Source: Fluviicola sp. (lineage in GTDB: Bacteria > Bacteroidota > Bacteroidia > Flavobacteriales_D > Crocinitomicaceae). From it: 64,000 bases of DNA. Below are positions 8,440 to 16,929 of this stretch, piece after piece (positions within the stretch are counted from its first letter, which is position 1; the number at the start of each line of letters is the position of its first letter). The translations under genes were made by a program, and so were the position numbers. The notes below the pieces were generated by a model, which had not been told where the DNA came from, did not search any database, and saw nothing but the letters and a program-made list of their open reading frames with translations. Where the stretch lies: the NCBI RefSeq assembly GCF_039596395.1, contig NZ_JBCNJT010000001.1, positions 62,001 to 126,000 of the forward strand. The letters are read 5' to 3'.

Positions 8440-8809
8440 GTTTGTTACTGTTCCTTTGAATTTGAAAACCAGAAAATCGGCATTGCTTAATCGCAAAACA
8501 ACAGACCGTTCGATTTTTCCCTGGTGTTCCCTGGGATCGTACTTTAAATGAATGGTTAATTCAGACTTCGGATCAATGCTGCGTTTATTGAGATCGAATT
8601 GCGTGCAGCCACGGATTTTGAAATGTTCACAATGTTGATTTGGTTCCGGGTGGAATTTATAATTGTCAACGGTATGGATTGAATAATTGTGGGATCAATC
8701 GTGCCCAAATCCATGTTATTTTTTTTCAGGGAAACAGTTCCTGAATCGGATTGTGAACTGCAGGAAGCCAATAGCAAAAGTAAAACAGGAAGGTCAGTTT
8801 ATTTTTCAT
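8419..8809 (-). pseudogene. DUF1573-type lipoprotein gene with two apparent single-base deletions
   Basis: Reading from ATG at 8809 (MKNKLTFLF...) the frame breaks at the T run near 8786. The next frame then gives the lipobox LLLASCSS and a DUF1573-like body with DLGTIDPTIIQSIPLTIIN, until near 8613, where the expected KSCGCT motif is broken into KSVAAR. Past that point the third frame continues sensibly (TQFDLNKRSIDPKSELTIHL, HQGKIERSVVLRLSN) to a stop at 8419. Restoring one T in each place would give one uninterrupted lipoprotein of about 130 residues. The start overlaps the upstream thioredoxin-like gene by 11 bases, as in a coupled operon. Either a young pseudogene or two sequencing deletions. 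Confidence 0.75.
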
Positions 8810-9638
8810 GGAGAAGTTTTTGAATGAGCTCAGAAGTGTTTTTGATATAAGTGCTTTCTGCCTCCTGATTATACCCGTTTAATCTTCTGACAGCCTTTCC
8901 GTTTTTAGAGTAAATGATTTCAGTCGGAGCGCCCTGTATTTTAAGCGTTTTGGCCAGGTGATCCAAAGAATCGTGGTAAGGTTCTGTATAATCGAAATAA
9001 TAATCTTCCCGGAAGATTTCTATCGATTCGTTGAATGAATGTATCTGTATGATTTTGAAAGGGCTGTGCTTGAATTGTTTTGCCAATGCTTTCAATGCGC
9101 TTTTCTTATGCCGGCAGGGCAGACAGTTCCGGAAACTGAAATTGACTAAATAAACCGTATCCGGATTGAAATAAGGATGTTGGCCATGGTGCCCGGTTAA
9201 AAAATCCCGGTTTTCATTCAAAATGGCTAGTTCACTTTTTTCCTGGTATTGATAGTTCAACTGATTGATGTAGCTGATCTTGATAAAGACCAAATAGAGG
9301 AATGAAACAAGAAACAAAGCAGCAGCGGACTTGTAGTGTTTTTTCTTGAAGAGAGCCATTACTACAATGCCAAGCAGGCAGAACGATTCTTGAATGATGT
9401 GAAATAAATTCAGGTTAATATCCGAAGGGAGTACAATAAGAAGAACTGATATGAGAACAAAAAAACCAATAAACGGATATTTTGAAAATCGGGTGGAGAT
9501 CAGGAAAGCAATGAATAAAGCAGGGAAATTAATCATAGAACGCCCTCCTGCAGTGAACCATTGAGCCAATATGAAAGCTACGAATGAAAGCAGGATGGAT
9601 AGTAAAATCCACCCCGCGATAATGATTTTTTCTTTCAT
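8799..9638 (-). CDS. Membrane-anchored thioredoxin-like protein
   Basis: A 279-residue protein with four to five hydrophobic segments in residues 1-130 followed by a periplasmic thioredoxin-like domain. The redox motif is NCLPCRHK (CxPC type, flanked by LVNFSFR), and the cis-proline region appears as QGAPTEIIYS. It resembles TlpA/ResA-like thiol-disulfide proteins. It is followed, overlapping by 11 bases, by the DUF1573 lipoprotein gene, so the two were probably one operon handling extracytoplasmic thiols or a secreted cysteine protein. The substrate is unknown. Confidence 0.72.
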   Translation of the reverse strand: MKEKIIIAGWILLSILLSFVAFILAQWFTAGGRSMINFPALFIAFLISTRFSKYPFIGFFVLISVLLIVLPSDINLNLFHIIQESFCLLGIVVMALFKKKHYKSAAALFLVSFLYLVFIKISYINQLNYQYQEKSELAILNENRDFLTGHHGQHPYFNPDTVYLVNFSFRNCLPCRHKKSALKALAKQFKHSPFKIIQIHSFNESIEIFREDYYFDYTEPYHDSLDHLAKTLKIQGAPTEIIYSKNGKAVRRLNGYNQEAESTYIKNTSELIQKLLHEK

Positions 9639-9793
9639 TTAATAGTGCGAATAAATGATTTGGAAAACATAAATGTGTAAAAAATAATCAATATTCACAC
9701 ATGTGAGTAATTAACAATTGCTGATAAGTATTGTTCATTTCCTTTTAACAACTAATTATTAAGCATTACCCTTTTTGCCTGCTTTCGATTCCG

Positions 9794-9801
9794 TATCTTT
9801 G
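9794..9801 (+). promoter_or_regulatory. Bacteroidota -7 element TATCTTTG before dnaB
   Basis: Exact TAnnTTTG match ending only four bases before the dnaB ATG at 9806, with a T5G block 16 bases upstream as the probable -33. The transcript should start at or very near the ATG, so the mRNA may be leaderless. Confidence 0.65.
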
Positions 9802-9805
9802 CTCA

Positions 9806-11380
9806 ATGGAAGAACAACAGCCGAACAATTCCCGCAGAGTAGGAGCTCGTACCAAGAACACTATTTTACCGCTTGCCAATGAAATGGGGAAAATACCACC
9901 TCAGGCAATTGATGTAGAACAAGCTGTTCTCGGGGCAATGATGCTGGACAAAAACGCTGTAACCGATACCATCGATATGTTGTCGGCAGAAAGTTTTTAC
10001 GATCCCAAACACACATACATTTACGGAGCAATCCGTGAGTTATTCGGAACTTCCAATCCGATTGACTTGTTGACAGTTGCCGATAAATTAAAACAAAACG
10101 GTGAACTGGAAGCAGCAGGTGGGGTGGTTTACCTTTCATCCCTGACACAGCGTGTAGGTTCAGTGGCACACATCGAATACCATGCGCGGATCATTGCCCA
10201 GAAATACATTCAGCGTGAAATTATACGCATGTGTTCCGAAACATTGCGGGATGCATACGACGAAACTACCGATGTTTTTGAATTGCTGACCAAAGCAGAA
10301 GGAGCCTTATTCGGGATTGCCGAAAACAACATGAAAAAGACGGTTGCCACCATGAATATCGTGGTGAGTGAGGCCATCAAGGAAATTGAACAGGCAGCGA
10401 AAAACAGCGACGGACTTTCTGGAGTTCCGACCGGCTTCCGGAAACTGGACGAATTGACTTCCGGGTGGCAGCGTTCGGATATGATCGTAATTGCGGCACG
10501 TCCTGCGATGGGAAAAACAGCATTCGTATTGTCCATGGCTCGAAATACAGCCGTTGATTTCAATATGGGAGTAGCGATCTTCTCCCTGGAGATGTCCTCT
10601 GTGCAGCTGGTAAAACGTTTGATCTCCGCAGAAAGTATGATTTCAGCAGAGAAATTGAGAAAAGGAAAACTGGAAGAATACGAATTCCAGCAGCTATACA
10701 GTCGTGTAACGAAACTGGCGGAAGCGCCGATTTATATTGACGATACGCCCGGTTTGAGCGTCTTCGACCTGCGTGCAAAATGCCGCCGCTTGAAAATGCA
10801 GTACGACATCCAGATGGTGATCATTGATTACTTGCAGCTGATGTCTGCCGGAGGTGGAAAAGGAACCGGTAACCGCGAGCAGGAAATTTCAACGATTTCC
10901 CGTTCCATCAAGGAAATTGCGAAGGAATTGAACGTTCCGGTCATTGCACTTTCCCAGCTTTCCCGTTCGGTGGAAACCCGAGGTGGAGATAAGAAACCGG
11001 TACTTTCCGACTTGCGTGAATCCGGAGCGATCGAGCAGGATGCCGATATCGTAGGATTCCTGTACCGACCGGAATATTACGGAATTACAACCGCTGAAGA
11101 TGGTTCTTCCAACGAAGGAGTAGGTGAGATCATCATTGCGAAACACCGGAACGGTGCCCTGGAAGATGTGCGGATGCGTTTCGTTGGGAAATATGCGCGT
11201 TTCGAAAACATGGAAGATCAGTACAATTCAGGAGGCGGAGATTTCAACCCGACATCCATGAGTGCCGGAATGTCGATGAACCGCGGATTTGATGAAGCGC
11301 CGCGAACAATTACTCTGGGAAGTAATATGAACAATGTTCCGGATGAAGATTTCAACGGGCCGGATGAAACACCGTTTTAA
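9806..11380 (+). CDS. dnaB: Replicative DNA helicase DnaB
   Basis: Hexameric 5'-3' helicase that unwinds DNA at the replication fork. The 524-residue protein has the DnaB N-terminal helical domain (about 30-130, beginning PPQAIDVEQAVLGAMMLD), a linker, and the RecA-like motor with Walker A ARPAMGKT, the Walker B strand MVIIDYLQLMSA, LSQLSRSVETRG and DLRESGAIEQDADIV. No intein interrupts these motifs. The last 50 residues are a Gly/Asn/Met-rich tail, as in other Bacteroidota DnaB proteins. ATG start lies directly behind a -7 box. Confidence 0.97.
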   Translation: MEEQQPNNSRRVGARTKNTILPLANEMGKIPPQAIDVEQAVLGAMMLDKNAVTDTIDMLSAESFYDPKHTYIYGAIRELFGTSNPIDLLTVADKLKQNGELEAAGGVVYLSSLTQRVGSVAHIEYHARIIAQKYIQREIIRMCSETLRDAYDETTDVFELLTKAEGALFGIAENNMKKTVATMNIVVSEAIKEIEQAAKNSDGLSGVPTGFRKLDELTSGWQRSDMIVIAARPAMGKTAFVLSMARNTAVDFNMGVAIFSLEMSSVQLVKRLISAESMISAEKLRKGKLEEYEFQQLYSRVTKLAEAPIYIDDTPGLSVFDLRAKCRRLKMQYDIQMVIIDYLQLMSAGGGKGTGNREQEISTISRSIKEIAKELNVPVIALSQLSRSVETRGGDKKPVLSDLRESGAIEQDADIVGFLYRPEYYGITTAEDGSSNEGVGEIIIAKHRNGALEDVRMRFVGKYARFENMEDQYNSGGGDFNPTSMSAGMSMNRGFDEAPRTITLGSNMNNVPDEDFNGPDETPF

Positions 11381-11460
11381 CAGATTGATTCACAATTTAT
11401 GTTGGAATTCAGGCGTTATCCCTTTTTTGAATTACATTTAGAGTCTATCACAAGCATACT

Positions 11461-12714
11461 ATGAGATTTTTTCTGGCAATCGCATTTTTGATCGTTGTTA
11501 AATCCGCATCAGCTTCTTCTATCCTCGTTCCAATGGATGATAGACAGGCAAACCATTTGAAGGCTTACGGGGTTTCTTTTTGGGTACTTGAAAACGGCGT
11601 GGTTATGGAATGGCTGCTAAATTACCGCGGCGGATCTTTCCTGTTTCCGCATTTGAAAACCATCGAAGAAGAATTGATCATTCGCGGAGTGAGCTATGAA
11701 ATTGTTGCTGACGGACAGGTAAATGCCATCCGGACGGAGATTTCCAACCCGGAAGTGAATATGGAAGTTGTCCAGTTGGAAAAAGCGCCGAAAATTGCGG
11801 TTTACACACCTAAGAGCGCTTTGCCCTGGGATGATGCCGTAACAATGGTACTTGATTATGCTGAAATTCCTTACGACAAGATTTACGATTCAGCCATTGT
11901 AATGGGAGTTCTCCCGAAATACGACTGGCTGCATTTGCACCACGAAGATTTTACGGGCCAATACGGAAAATTCTATGCTTCCTTTCACCGTGAAGCGTGG
12001 TACATCAACCAGGTGGCAGATGCGGAAAGAGATGCTGCAAACCTCGGATTCTCGAAAGTTTCCCAATTGAAGCTGGCCGTTGCCAATAACCTGCGGAATT
12101 TCGTGATAGGCGGTGGTTTTTTGTTCACCATGTGTAGCGGGACGGATAGTTTCGATATTGCACTTGCCGCACATGAAACGGATATTTGTGAGCGCATGTT
12201 CGACGGAGATCCGCGTGATCCGAATTGCCAGAACGAACTCGATTACAACATGACCTTTGCTTTCAAAGATTTCATTCTGGTGCAGGATCCGATGGTTTAT
12301 GAGTACTCGAATATCGACGGAACCGAATTGCACCGCTTGCCTCCGAACCAGGATAAATTCACTTTGTTTGACTTTTCTGCGAAATGGGACGTGGTTCCTG
12401 CCATGCTGACTCAATGCCATACAGACGTAATTGATGGATTTATGGGACAGACAACCGATTTTCGCCGTGATCTGATCAAGTCGAATGTGTTGGTGATGGG
12501 CGAAAACAAAGCTCTGAATACGGCTCGTTATATTCACGGAGAACTGGGGCAGGGAACCTGGACGTTTTATGGCGGCCACGATCCGGAAGATTTCCAGCAC
12601 AAAGTGGGTGACCCGCCAACTGATTTGAACTTACATCCGAATTCTCCGGGATATCGCTTGATCCTGAATAATATTCTCTTCCCGGCAGCAAAAAAGCAGA
12701 AACGGAAAACATAA
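11461..12714 (+). CDS. Conserved secreted protein, often labelled 'asparagine synthetase B' in Bacteroidota
   Basis: A 417-residue protein with a signal peptide (about 1-18, ending ASA). The remainder is globular with motifs such as PMDDRQANHLKAYGVSFW, GVLPKYDWLHLHHEDFTGQY, GGFLFTMCSGTDSFDIALAA and a C-terminal YIHGELGQGTWTFYGGHDPE. The GGGFLFTMCSG stretch looks like a class I glutamine-amidotransferase/ThuA-type nucleophile elbow (Cys in a G-x-C-x-G turn). I recall relatives being annotated as asparagine synthetase B, but neither an N-terminal Cys amidotransferase nor an ATP-pyrophosphatase domain is visible, so that name is doubtful. Monocistronic, ended by a palindromic terminator. Confidence 0.6.
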   Translation: MRFFLAIAFLIVVKSASASSILVPMDDRQANHLKAYGVSFWVLENGVVMEWLLNYRGGSFLFPHLKTIEEELIIRGVSYEIVADGQVNAIRTEISNPEVNMEVVQLEKAPKIAVYTPKSALPWDDAVTMVLDYAEIPYDKIYDSAIVMGVLPKYDWLHLHHEDFTGQYGKFYASFHREAWYINQVADAERDAANLGFSKVSQLKLAVANNLRNFVIGGGFLFTMCSGTDSFDIALAAHETDICERMFDGDPRDPNCQNELDYNMTFAFKDFILVQDPMVYEYSNIDGTELHRLPPNQDKFTLFDFSAKWDVVPAMLTQCHTDVIDGFMGQTTDFRRDLIKSNVLVMGENKALNTARYIHGELGQGTWTFYGGHDPEDFQHKVGDPPTDLNLHPNSPGYRLILNNILFPAAKKQKRKT

Positions 12715-12720
12715 AATTAA

Positions 12721-12755
12721 ACATGTAGGGGCGAAAATTTTTCGCCCCTACATGT
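12721..12755 (+). terminator. Long palindromic terminator of the GTAGG...CCTAC family
   Basis: Arms ACATGTAGGGGCGAAAA (12721-12737) and their exact complement (12739-12755) are followed by T6. The GTAGG...CCTAC core recurs in the hairpins at 14991 and 28308. Confidence 0.85.
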
Positions 12756-12974
12756 TTTTTATTTCCCCGAAATCCAAAAATCCTTTTCATACGTATGTCT
12801 GTTATCTGTAGCGTGGTAACTGCAGATGTGTGTTTTAGGTACGGCCTTTTCCAGGGCCAGATAAATTTAGGGGTTAGGTTTATAATTGAAATCCTGGTTT
12901 GCTTCGGCAGATCAGGATTTCGTGTTTTTGAAAAAAGTTTGAAGTCTTACTATCCCGAAGTCCCAAGATCTTAA

Positions 12975-12982
12975 TATCTTTG
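12975..12982 (+). promoter_or_regulatory. Bacteroidota -7 element TATCTTTG before trhO
   Basis: Exact TAnnTTTG match, 28 bases before the trhO ATG. No well-spaced -33 TTG is evident. The rest of the 296-base gap holds only the palindromic terminator. Confidence 0.5.
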
Positions 12983-13010
12983 CAGGACTTTTTACAAAAA
13001 CAAACATAGC

Positions 13011-14054
13011 ATGCAACTGTGGAACACATTTAGTAAAGAGGAATTAGAGCAAAAATTGCGCGAGGCCGGTCACGAGTTTGTGACGATCTCTTTCTACAAA
13101 TACGCAAAAATTGCCAATCCTCAAATTTTCAGAGATTACTTATACCAATTATTGGACAACTGCCAGGTATTGGGCCGTATTTACGTAGCTCACGAAGGAA
13201 TCAATGCCCAGATTTCGGTGCCGACGAACCGGTTGAATGATTTCCGTTCGGAATTATACTCGATCGATTTTCTGGATGGCGTAAGATTAAACATCGCGGT
13301 AGAAGAAGAAGGAGCAGAATTCCCTTTCCTGAAACTGAAAGTAAAAGTGCGCAATAAGATCCTGGCGGATGGTTTGAGTGACGAATCCTTCGATGTGACC
13401 GATATCGGGAAGCATTTGAAAGCGGAAGAATTCAATGAACTGACGAAAGATCCGAATACGATCCTGATTGATTTCCGGAATCATTACGAACATGAAGTAG
13501 GCCATTTCAAAGGAGCAATTCTTCCGGATGTGGATACTTTTCGTGAATCACTGCCGATTATTGAAGATGCTTACCTGAAAGGGAATGAAGATAAAAATAT
13601 CGTGATGTATTGTACCGGTGGAATCCGCTGTGAGAAAGCTTCTGCCTGGTTTAAGCACCGCGGATTCAAGAATGTGCACCAGCTGGAAGGCGGAATTATC
13701 AAGTACGCGAACGAATGCAGGGAAAAAGGCCTTGAAAACCGTTTTATCGGGAAGAACTTCGTGTTTGATGAACGCCGCGGAGAACGCATTACGGATGATA
13801 TTGTTTCAAACTGTCACCAGTGCGGTAAGCCGGCAGATGTACACGTAAACTGCGCAAACGAAGCCTGTCATTTGTTGTTCATCCAATGCGAGGAATGCAA
13901 CGCGAAATACGAAAGCTGTTGTACGCCGGAATGCCAGGACATCATTCACCTTCCTTTCGAAGAGCAAAAAGCCTTGAGAAAAGGACAGGATAACAGCAAC
14001 AAAATATTCAAAAAAGGACGGGCGGAGCACTTATTGCAGAAATTGAATCAATAA
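13011..14054 (+). CDS. trhO: tRNA uridine(34) hydroxylase (rhodanese-family)
   Basis: Makes 5-hydroxyuridine at wobble position 34 of tRNAs using molecular oxygen. The 347-residue protein has the UPF0176/YceA layout: N-terminal acylphosphatase-like domain (about 20-110, with RIYVAHEGINAQIS), then a rhodanese domain with MYCTGGIRCEKAS, where Cys201 is the conserved catalytic cysteine, and a C-terminal Cys-rich segment (SNCHQCGKPADVHVNC, QCEECNAKYESCCTPEC) that may bind metal. The length is typical of the long form. A GTG-started lgt gene follows 32 bases downstream. Confidence 0.93.
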   Translation: MQLWNTFSKEELEQKLREAGHEFVTISFYKYAKIANPQIFRDYLYQLLDNCQVLGRIYVAHEGINAQISVPTNRLNDFRSELYSIDFLDGVRLNIAVEEEGAEFPFLKLKVKVRNKILADGLSDESFDVTDIGKHLKAEEFNELTKDPNTILIDFRNHYEHEVGHFKGAILPDVDTFRESLPIIEDAYLKGNEDKNIVMYCTGGIRCEKASAWFKHRGFKNVHQLEGGIIKYANECREKGLENRFIGKNFVFDERRGERITDDIVSNCHQCGKPADVHVNCANEACHLLFIQCEECNAKYESCCTPECQDIIHLPFEEQKALRKGQDNSNKIFKKGRAEHLLQKLNQ

Positions 14055-14086
14055 AACAGCTAACTTAGGCCAACAAAATCAAACAC

Positions 14087-14971
14087 GTGGAATTAGCAAT
14101 TGACTGGAAAGTAGAATCACAACTTATTGACGGATGGTCTACTCCTAACTTATACGGATTGTTGTTCGTAGGAGGAATGATCCTGGGATATTACATCATC
14201 AAGAGAATGTTTAAATCCGAAGGGATTTCTGAAAAATACCTGGATCGTTTGCTGTTATATGTCGTTCCGGCAACAGTTATCGGTGCGCGATTGGGACACG
14301 TGTTGTTTTATGGGCCATACTGGGATACCTTTGATGCGAATGGAAGATTGATCGAAGAAGGATATTTTTCCCATCCGATGTCTATCCTGAGAATCTGGGA
14401 AGGCGGTTTGGCCAGTCATGGCGCGGCAATTATGATCTTGATCATGTTGTATGTGTATTCCCGCACAGTTGTTCACCGCCCGATGTTGTGGATTTTGGAC
14501 CGCATCGTAGCACCGATCGCAATAGCAGGATGTATGATCCGCTTGGGGAACCTGGTAAACCATGAGATAATCGGTACGCCGACAGATTTGCCCTGGGGAT
14601 TCAAGTTTTACCATGCACCGGAATATTTTGATGCGAATGGAAATCCGGTTCCGCGTCACCCGGCGCAATTGTATGAGTCCCTGACGTATTTATTCTCTTT
14701 CATCGTACTGATGAGAATGTACTGGAAAACGAATGCGAAAGCAATTCCGGGCAGACTATTCGGAATGTTCATGATCCTGATCTGGACAGCCCGTTTCGTA
14801 ATCGAATTTATCAAGGTCGGGCAAACACAGCGCGATGATGTTTGGGCGTTGAACACCGGCCAGCTTTTAAGTATTCCGTTTATTTTGATCGGATTGTATT
14901 TAACCTTCCGGAAAGTTCCCCAAAAAGAACAAGCCAGATTTGACAAAGCCGTAGCAAAACCGCTTCCGTAA
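14087..14971 (+). CDS. lgt: Prolipoprotein diacylglyceryl transferase
   Basis: Transfers diacylglycerol from phosphatidylglycerol to the lipobox cysteine, the first step of lipoprotein maturation. The 294-residue inner-membrane protein has about seven hydrophobic segments and the family motifs GARLGHVLFYGPYW, EGGLASHGAAI, the signature region MIRLGNLVNHEIIG, and RHPAQLYESLTY. It starts with GTG (14087); no nearer ATG fits. The many lipobox proteins in this window are its expected clients. A long palindromic terminator follows. Confidence 0.95.
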   Translation: MELAIDWKVESQLIDGWSTPNLYGLLFVGGMILGYYIIKRMFKSEGISEKYLDRLLLYVVPATVIGARLGHVLFYGPYWDTFDANGRLIEEGYFSHPMSILRIWEGGLASHGAAIMILIMLYVYSRTVVHRPMLWILDRIVAPIAIAGCMIRLGNLVNHEIIGTPTDLPWGFKFYHAPEYFDANGNPVPRHPAQLYESLTYLFSFIVLMRMYWKTNAKAIPGRLFGMFMILIWTARFVIEFIKVGQTQRDDVWALNTGQLLSIPFILIGLYLTFRKVPQKEQARFDKAVAKPLP

Positions 14972-14990
14972 AAAAAAAATAGATAATTAA

Positions 14991-15030
14991 AAACCTGTAG
15001 GCGCGCGATTGATCACGCGCCTACAGGTTT
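14991..15030 (+). terminator. Long palindromic terminator of the GTAGG...CCTAC family
   Basis: Stem of 19 bp with one G-T mismatch: AAACCTGTAGGCGCG... (14991-15009) against the arm 15012-15030, with a two-base loop and T-rich tail. Same GTAGG/CCTAC core as the hairpins at 12721 and 28308. Confidence 0.8.
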
Positions 15031-15075
15031 TATAGCCTTCCGCAAATTGCATTTTAAATATTGAATTACTAGTCG

Positions 15076-15083
15076 TATCTTTG
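15076..15083 (+). promoter_or_regulatory. Bacteroidota -7 element TATCTTTG before rimO
   Basis: Exact TAnnTTTG match 20 bases before the rimO ATG at 15104. A start at or before TTG 15092 would leave almost no leader, which supports the ATG. Confidence 0.55.
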
Positions 15084-15103
15084 CGCCCCATTTGGTTGAT
15101 TTC

Positions 15104-16417
15104 ATGAAAACAAAAACACTTCGTAAGAATAAAGTAAATGTCGTAACACTTGGCTGTGCAAAGAACACCTTTGACTCCGAGGTTATGATGGCTCAGTTGA
15201 AAGCCAACAAATTTGAAGTGGAACATGAAGCAACCCAGGATGACTCCGAGATTGTGATCATCAACACTTGCGGTTTCATCGACAATGCAAAACAGGAATC
15301 CATTGAAACCATTTTGCGCTATGCAGATGCGAAGAAAGAAGGATTGGTAGACAAAGTATACGTGACCGGTTGTCTTGCTCAGCGCTACAAAGACGATTTG
15401 GAGCAGGAAATTCCTGAAGTGGATGCGTTTTTCGGAACGAGAGAGTTGCCGCGATTACTGAAAACATTAAAAGCAGACTACAAGCATGAATTGGTAGGAG
15501 AACGTTTATTAACGACGCCTTCCCATTATGCTTATTTCAAAATAGCGGAAGGTTGTGACCGTCCGTGTTCATTCTGTGCGATCCCCTTGATGAGAGGGAA
15601 ACACGTTTCCACTCCGATAGACCAGTTGGTAAATTCTGCGAAAAGCCTTGCAGCACAAGGAGTGAAGGAGATCTTACTGATCGCGCAGGATTTGACGTAT
15701 TACGGATTGGATATTTACAAAAAACGCAACCTGGCAGAATTACTGGACCAACTTGCTGCCGTGGAAGGAATTGAGTGGATCCGTTTGCATTATGCTTTCC
15801 CGGCAGGTTTCCCGATGGATGTACTGGATGCGATGGTGAAACATCCGAATGTGTGTTTGTACCTGGATATGCCTTTACAGCACGGATCAACCAAAATCCT
15901 TCAGTCGATGCGCCGCGGAATTACCCGTGAAAAAACGGAAGCGTTGGTGAACACCATCCGTGAGAAAGTTCCGGGAGTTGCCATCCGCACCACATTGATT
16001 GCCGGATATCCCGGAGAAACCGAAGAAGATTTTGAAGAAATGTATGAGTTCGTAGAGCGTATGCGTTTCGACCGGTTGGGAATATTCACTTATTCCCACG
16101 AAGAGAATACCCATGCTTATTCCCTGGAAGACGATGTGCCGGATGAGGTAAAACGTCAGCGGGCAGATGAGATCATGGAATTGCAATCCGGGATCAGCTA
16201 CGAACTGAACCAGGAGAAGATCGGCAAGACCTTTAAAGTATTGTTTGACCGTATCGAAGGAGATTATTTCATCGGCCGCACGGAATTCGATTCCCCGGAA
16301 GTAGATAATGAAGTATTGGTGAAAAAATCCGAAGGTTACGTAAGCATCGGTGATTTTGCAATGGTCGAAATTACTTCTGCAGACCATTACGATTTGTACG
16401 GAAAGTTTGTACTATAA
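15104..16417 (+). CDS. rimO: Ribosomal protein S12 methylthiotransferase
   Basis: Radical-SAM enzyme that adds a methylthio group to the conserved aspartate of ribosomal protein S12. It has the UPF0004 N-terminal domain with VVTLGCAKNTFDSEVM and IINTCGFIDNAKQESIET, and VTGCLAQRY, giving the three auxiliary cluster cysteines. The radical-SAM motif CDRPCSFC has cysteines at about 151, 155 and 158, and a C-terminal TRAM domain begins near residue 375. GCAKN and the GFIDNAK sequence point to RimO rather than MiaB. I chose ATG 15104 (437 aa) over an upstream TTG at 15092. Confidence 0.94.
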   Translation: MKTKTLRKNKVNVVTLGCAKNTFDSEVMMAQLKANKFEVEHEATQDDSEIVIINTCGFIDNAKQESIETILRYADAKKEGLVDKVYVTGCLAQRYKDDLEQEIPEVDAFFGTRELPRLLKTLKADYKHELVGERLLTTPSHYAYFKIAEGCDRPCSFCAIPLMRGKHVSTPIDQLVNSAKSLAAQGVKEILLIAQDLTYYGLDIYKKRNLAELLDQLAAVEGIEWIRLHYAFPAGFPMDVLDAMVKHPNVCLYLDMPLQHGSTKILQSMRRGITREKTEALVNTIREKVPGVAIRTTLIAGYPGETEEDFEEMYEFVERMRFDRLGIFTYSHEENTHAYSLEDDVPDEVKRQRADEIMELQSGISYELNQEKIGKTFKVLFDRIEGDYFIGRTEFDSPEVDNEVLVKKSEGYVSIGDFAMVEITSADHYDLYGKFVL

Positions 16418-16510
16418 TTTTAGTACATATTAAGATTGTGTTAAATATAAACTCAGCGACCTATTTCGTTAATTAAGAGGCGTAATACAGTCATTTGTCG
16501 ATAGTGTTTT

Positions 16511-16540
16511 TTGCAACGGTTTGATTTCTTTGTAGTTTTG
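16511..16540 (+). promoter_or_regulatory. Bacteroidota promoter, TTG-N19-TAGTTTTG
   Basis: TTG at 16511-16513 preceded by a T run, a 19-base spacer, and TAGTTTTG at 16533-16540 match the -33/-7 consensus. It should drive the first copy of the duplicated cassette, whose ATG is at 16566. Confidence 0.75.
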
Positions 16541-16565
16541 CCGGAACATACAAATACTATTACTT

Positions 16566-16919
16566 ATGAAAATAAAGTTACTATTCACGGGACTTTGTTT
16601 TTGCTCATTATCTTATATGAGCTACGGACAAACCCAAACTCATGCGTCAAAAGAGCCAACACCACTCGTTGTTTCTTCAAATCCAGGATTAAATGCACAA
16701 CGTTCCAAACTGGATTCCAAACAAGCTGAGATCAATCAGGCTGTTACTTCTTCCAGGACTCAGATGAGTAAATTGAATGACGAATTCCGCATTTTAAAAG
16801 AAGAATATGTGCGATTGCTTCAGGCAGAAATGGATAAAGCCACAGATACGCAATTGAAAGCACAGTTGCAGCAAGAGATTACACGTTATTCCGAAACAAC
16901 GAATTCACAATCCCGCTAA
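16566..16919 (+). CDS. Small secreted helical protein, cassette copy 1
   Basis: A 117-residue protein with a signal peptide (about 1-21, ending SYGQ). A short disordered stretch is followed by one long predicted helix/coiled coil from about residue 50 to 115, rich in Lys, Glu, Gln and Ala (SKLNDEFRILKEEYVRLLQA). It carries no T9SS sorting domain and no lipobox, so it is probably periplasmic. It lies ten bases before a T9SS surface-protein gene, and the same pair recurs 2.9 kb downstream. I know no named family; a chaperone- or periplasmic partner-like role for the adjacent adhesin is only an inference from the conserved pairing. Confidence 0.75.
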   Translation: MKIKLLFTGLCFCSLSYMSYGQTQTHASKEPTPLVVSSNPGLNAQRSKLDSKQAEINQAVTSSRTQMSKLNDEFRILKEEYVRLLQAEMDKATDTQLKAQLQQEITRYSETTNSQSR

Positions 16920-16929
16920 TCACTTATTT

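Noticed and set aside
11890-12600. A 236-residue minus-strand reading frame inside the secreted protein gene
   Set aside because: It is antisense to a gene with a clear signal peptide, has no domain-like sequence, and starts and stops arbitrarily.
11461-12714. Asparagine synthetase B annotation for the secreted protein
   Set aside because: It carries a signal peptide and lacks both the N-terminal Cys amidotransferase and ATP-binding synthetase domains; only the inherited name supports it.
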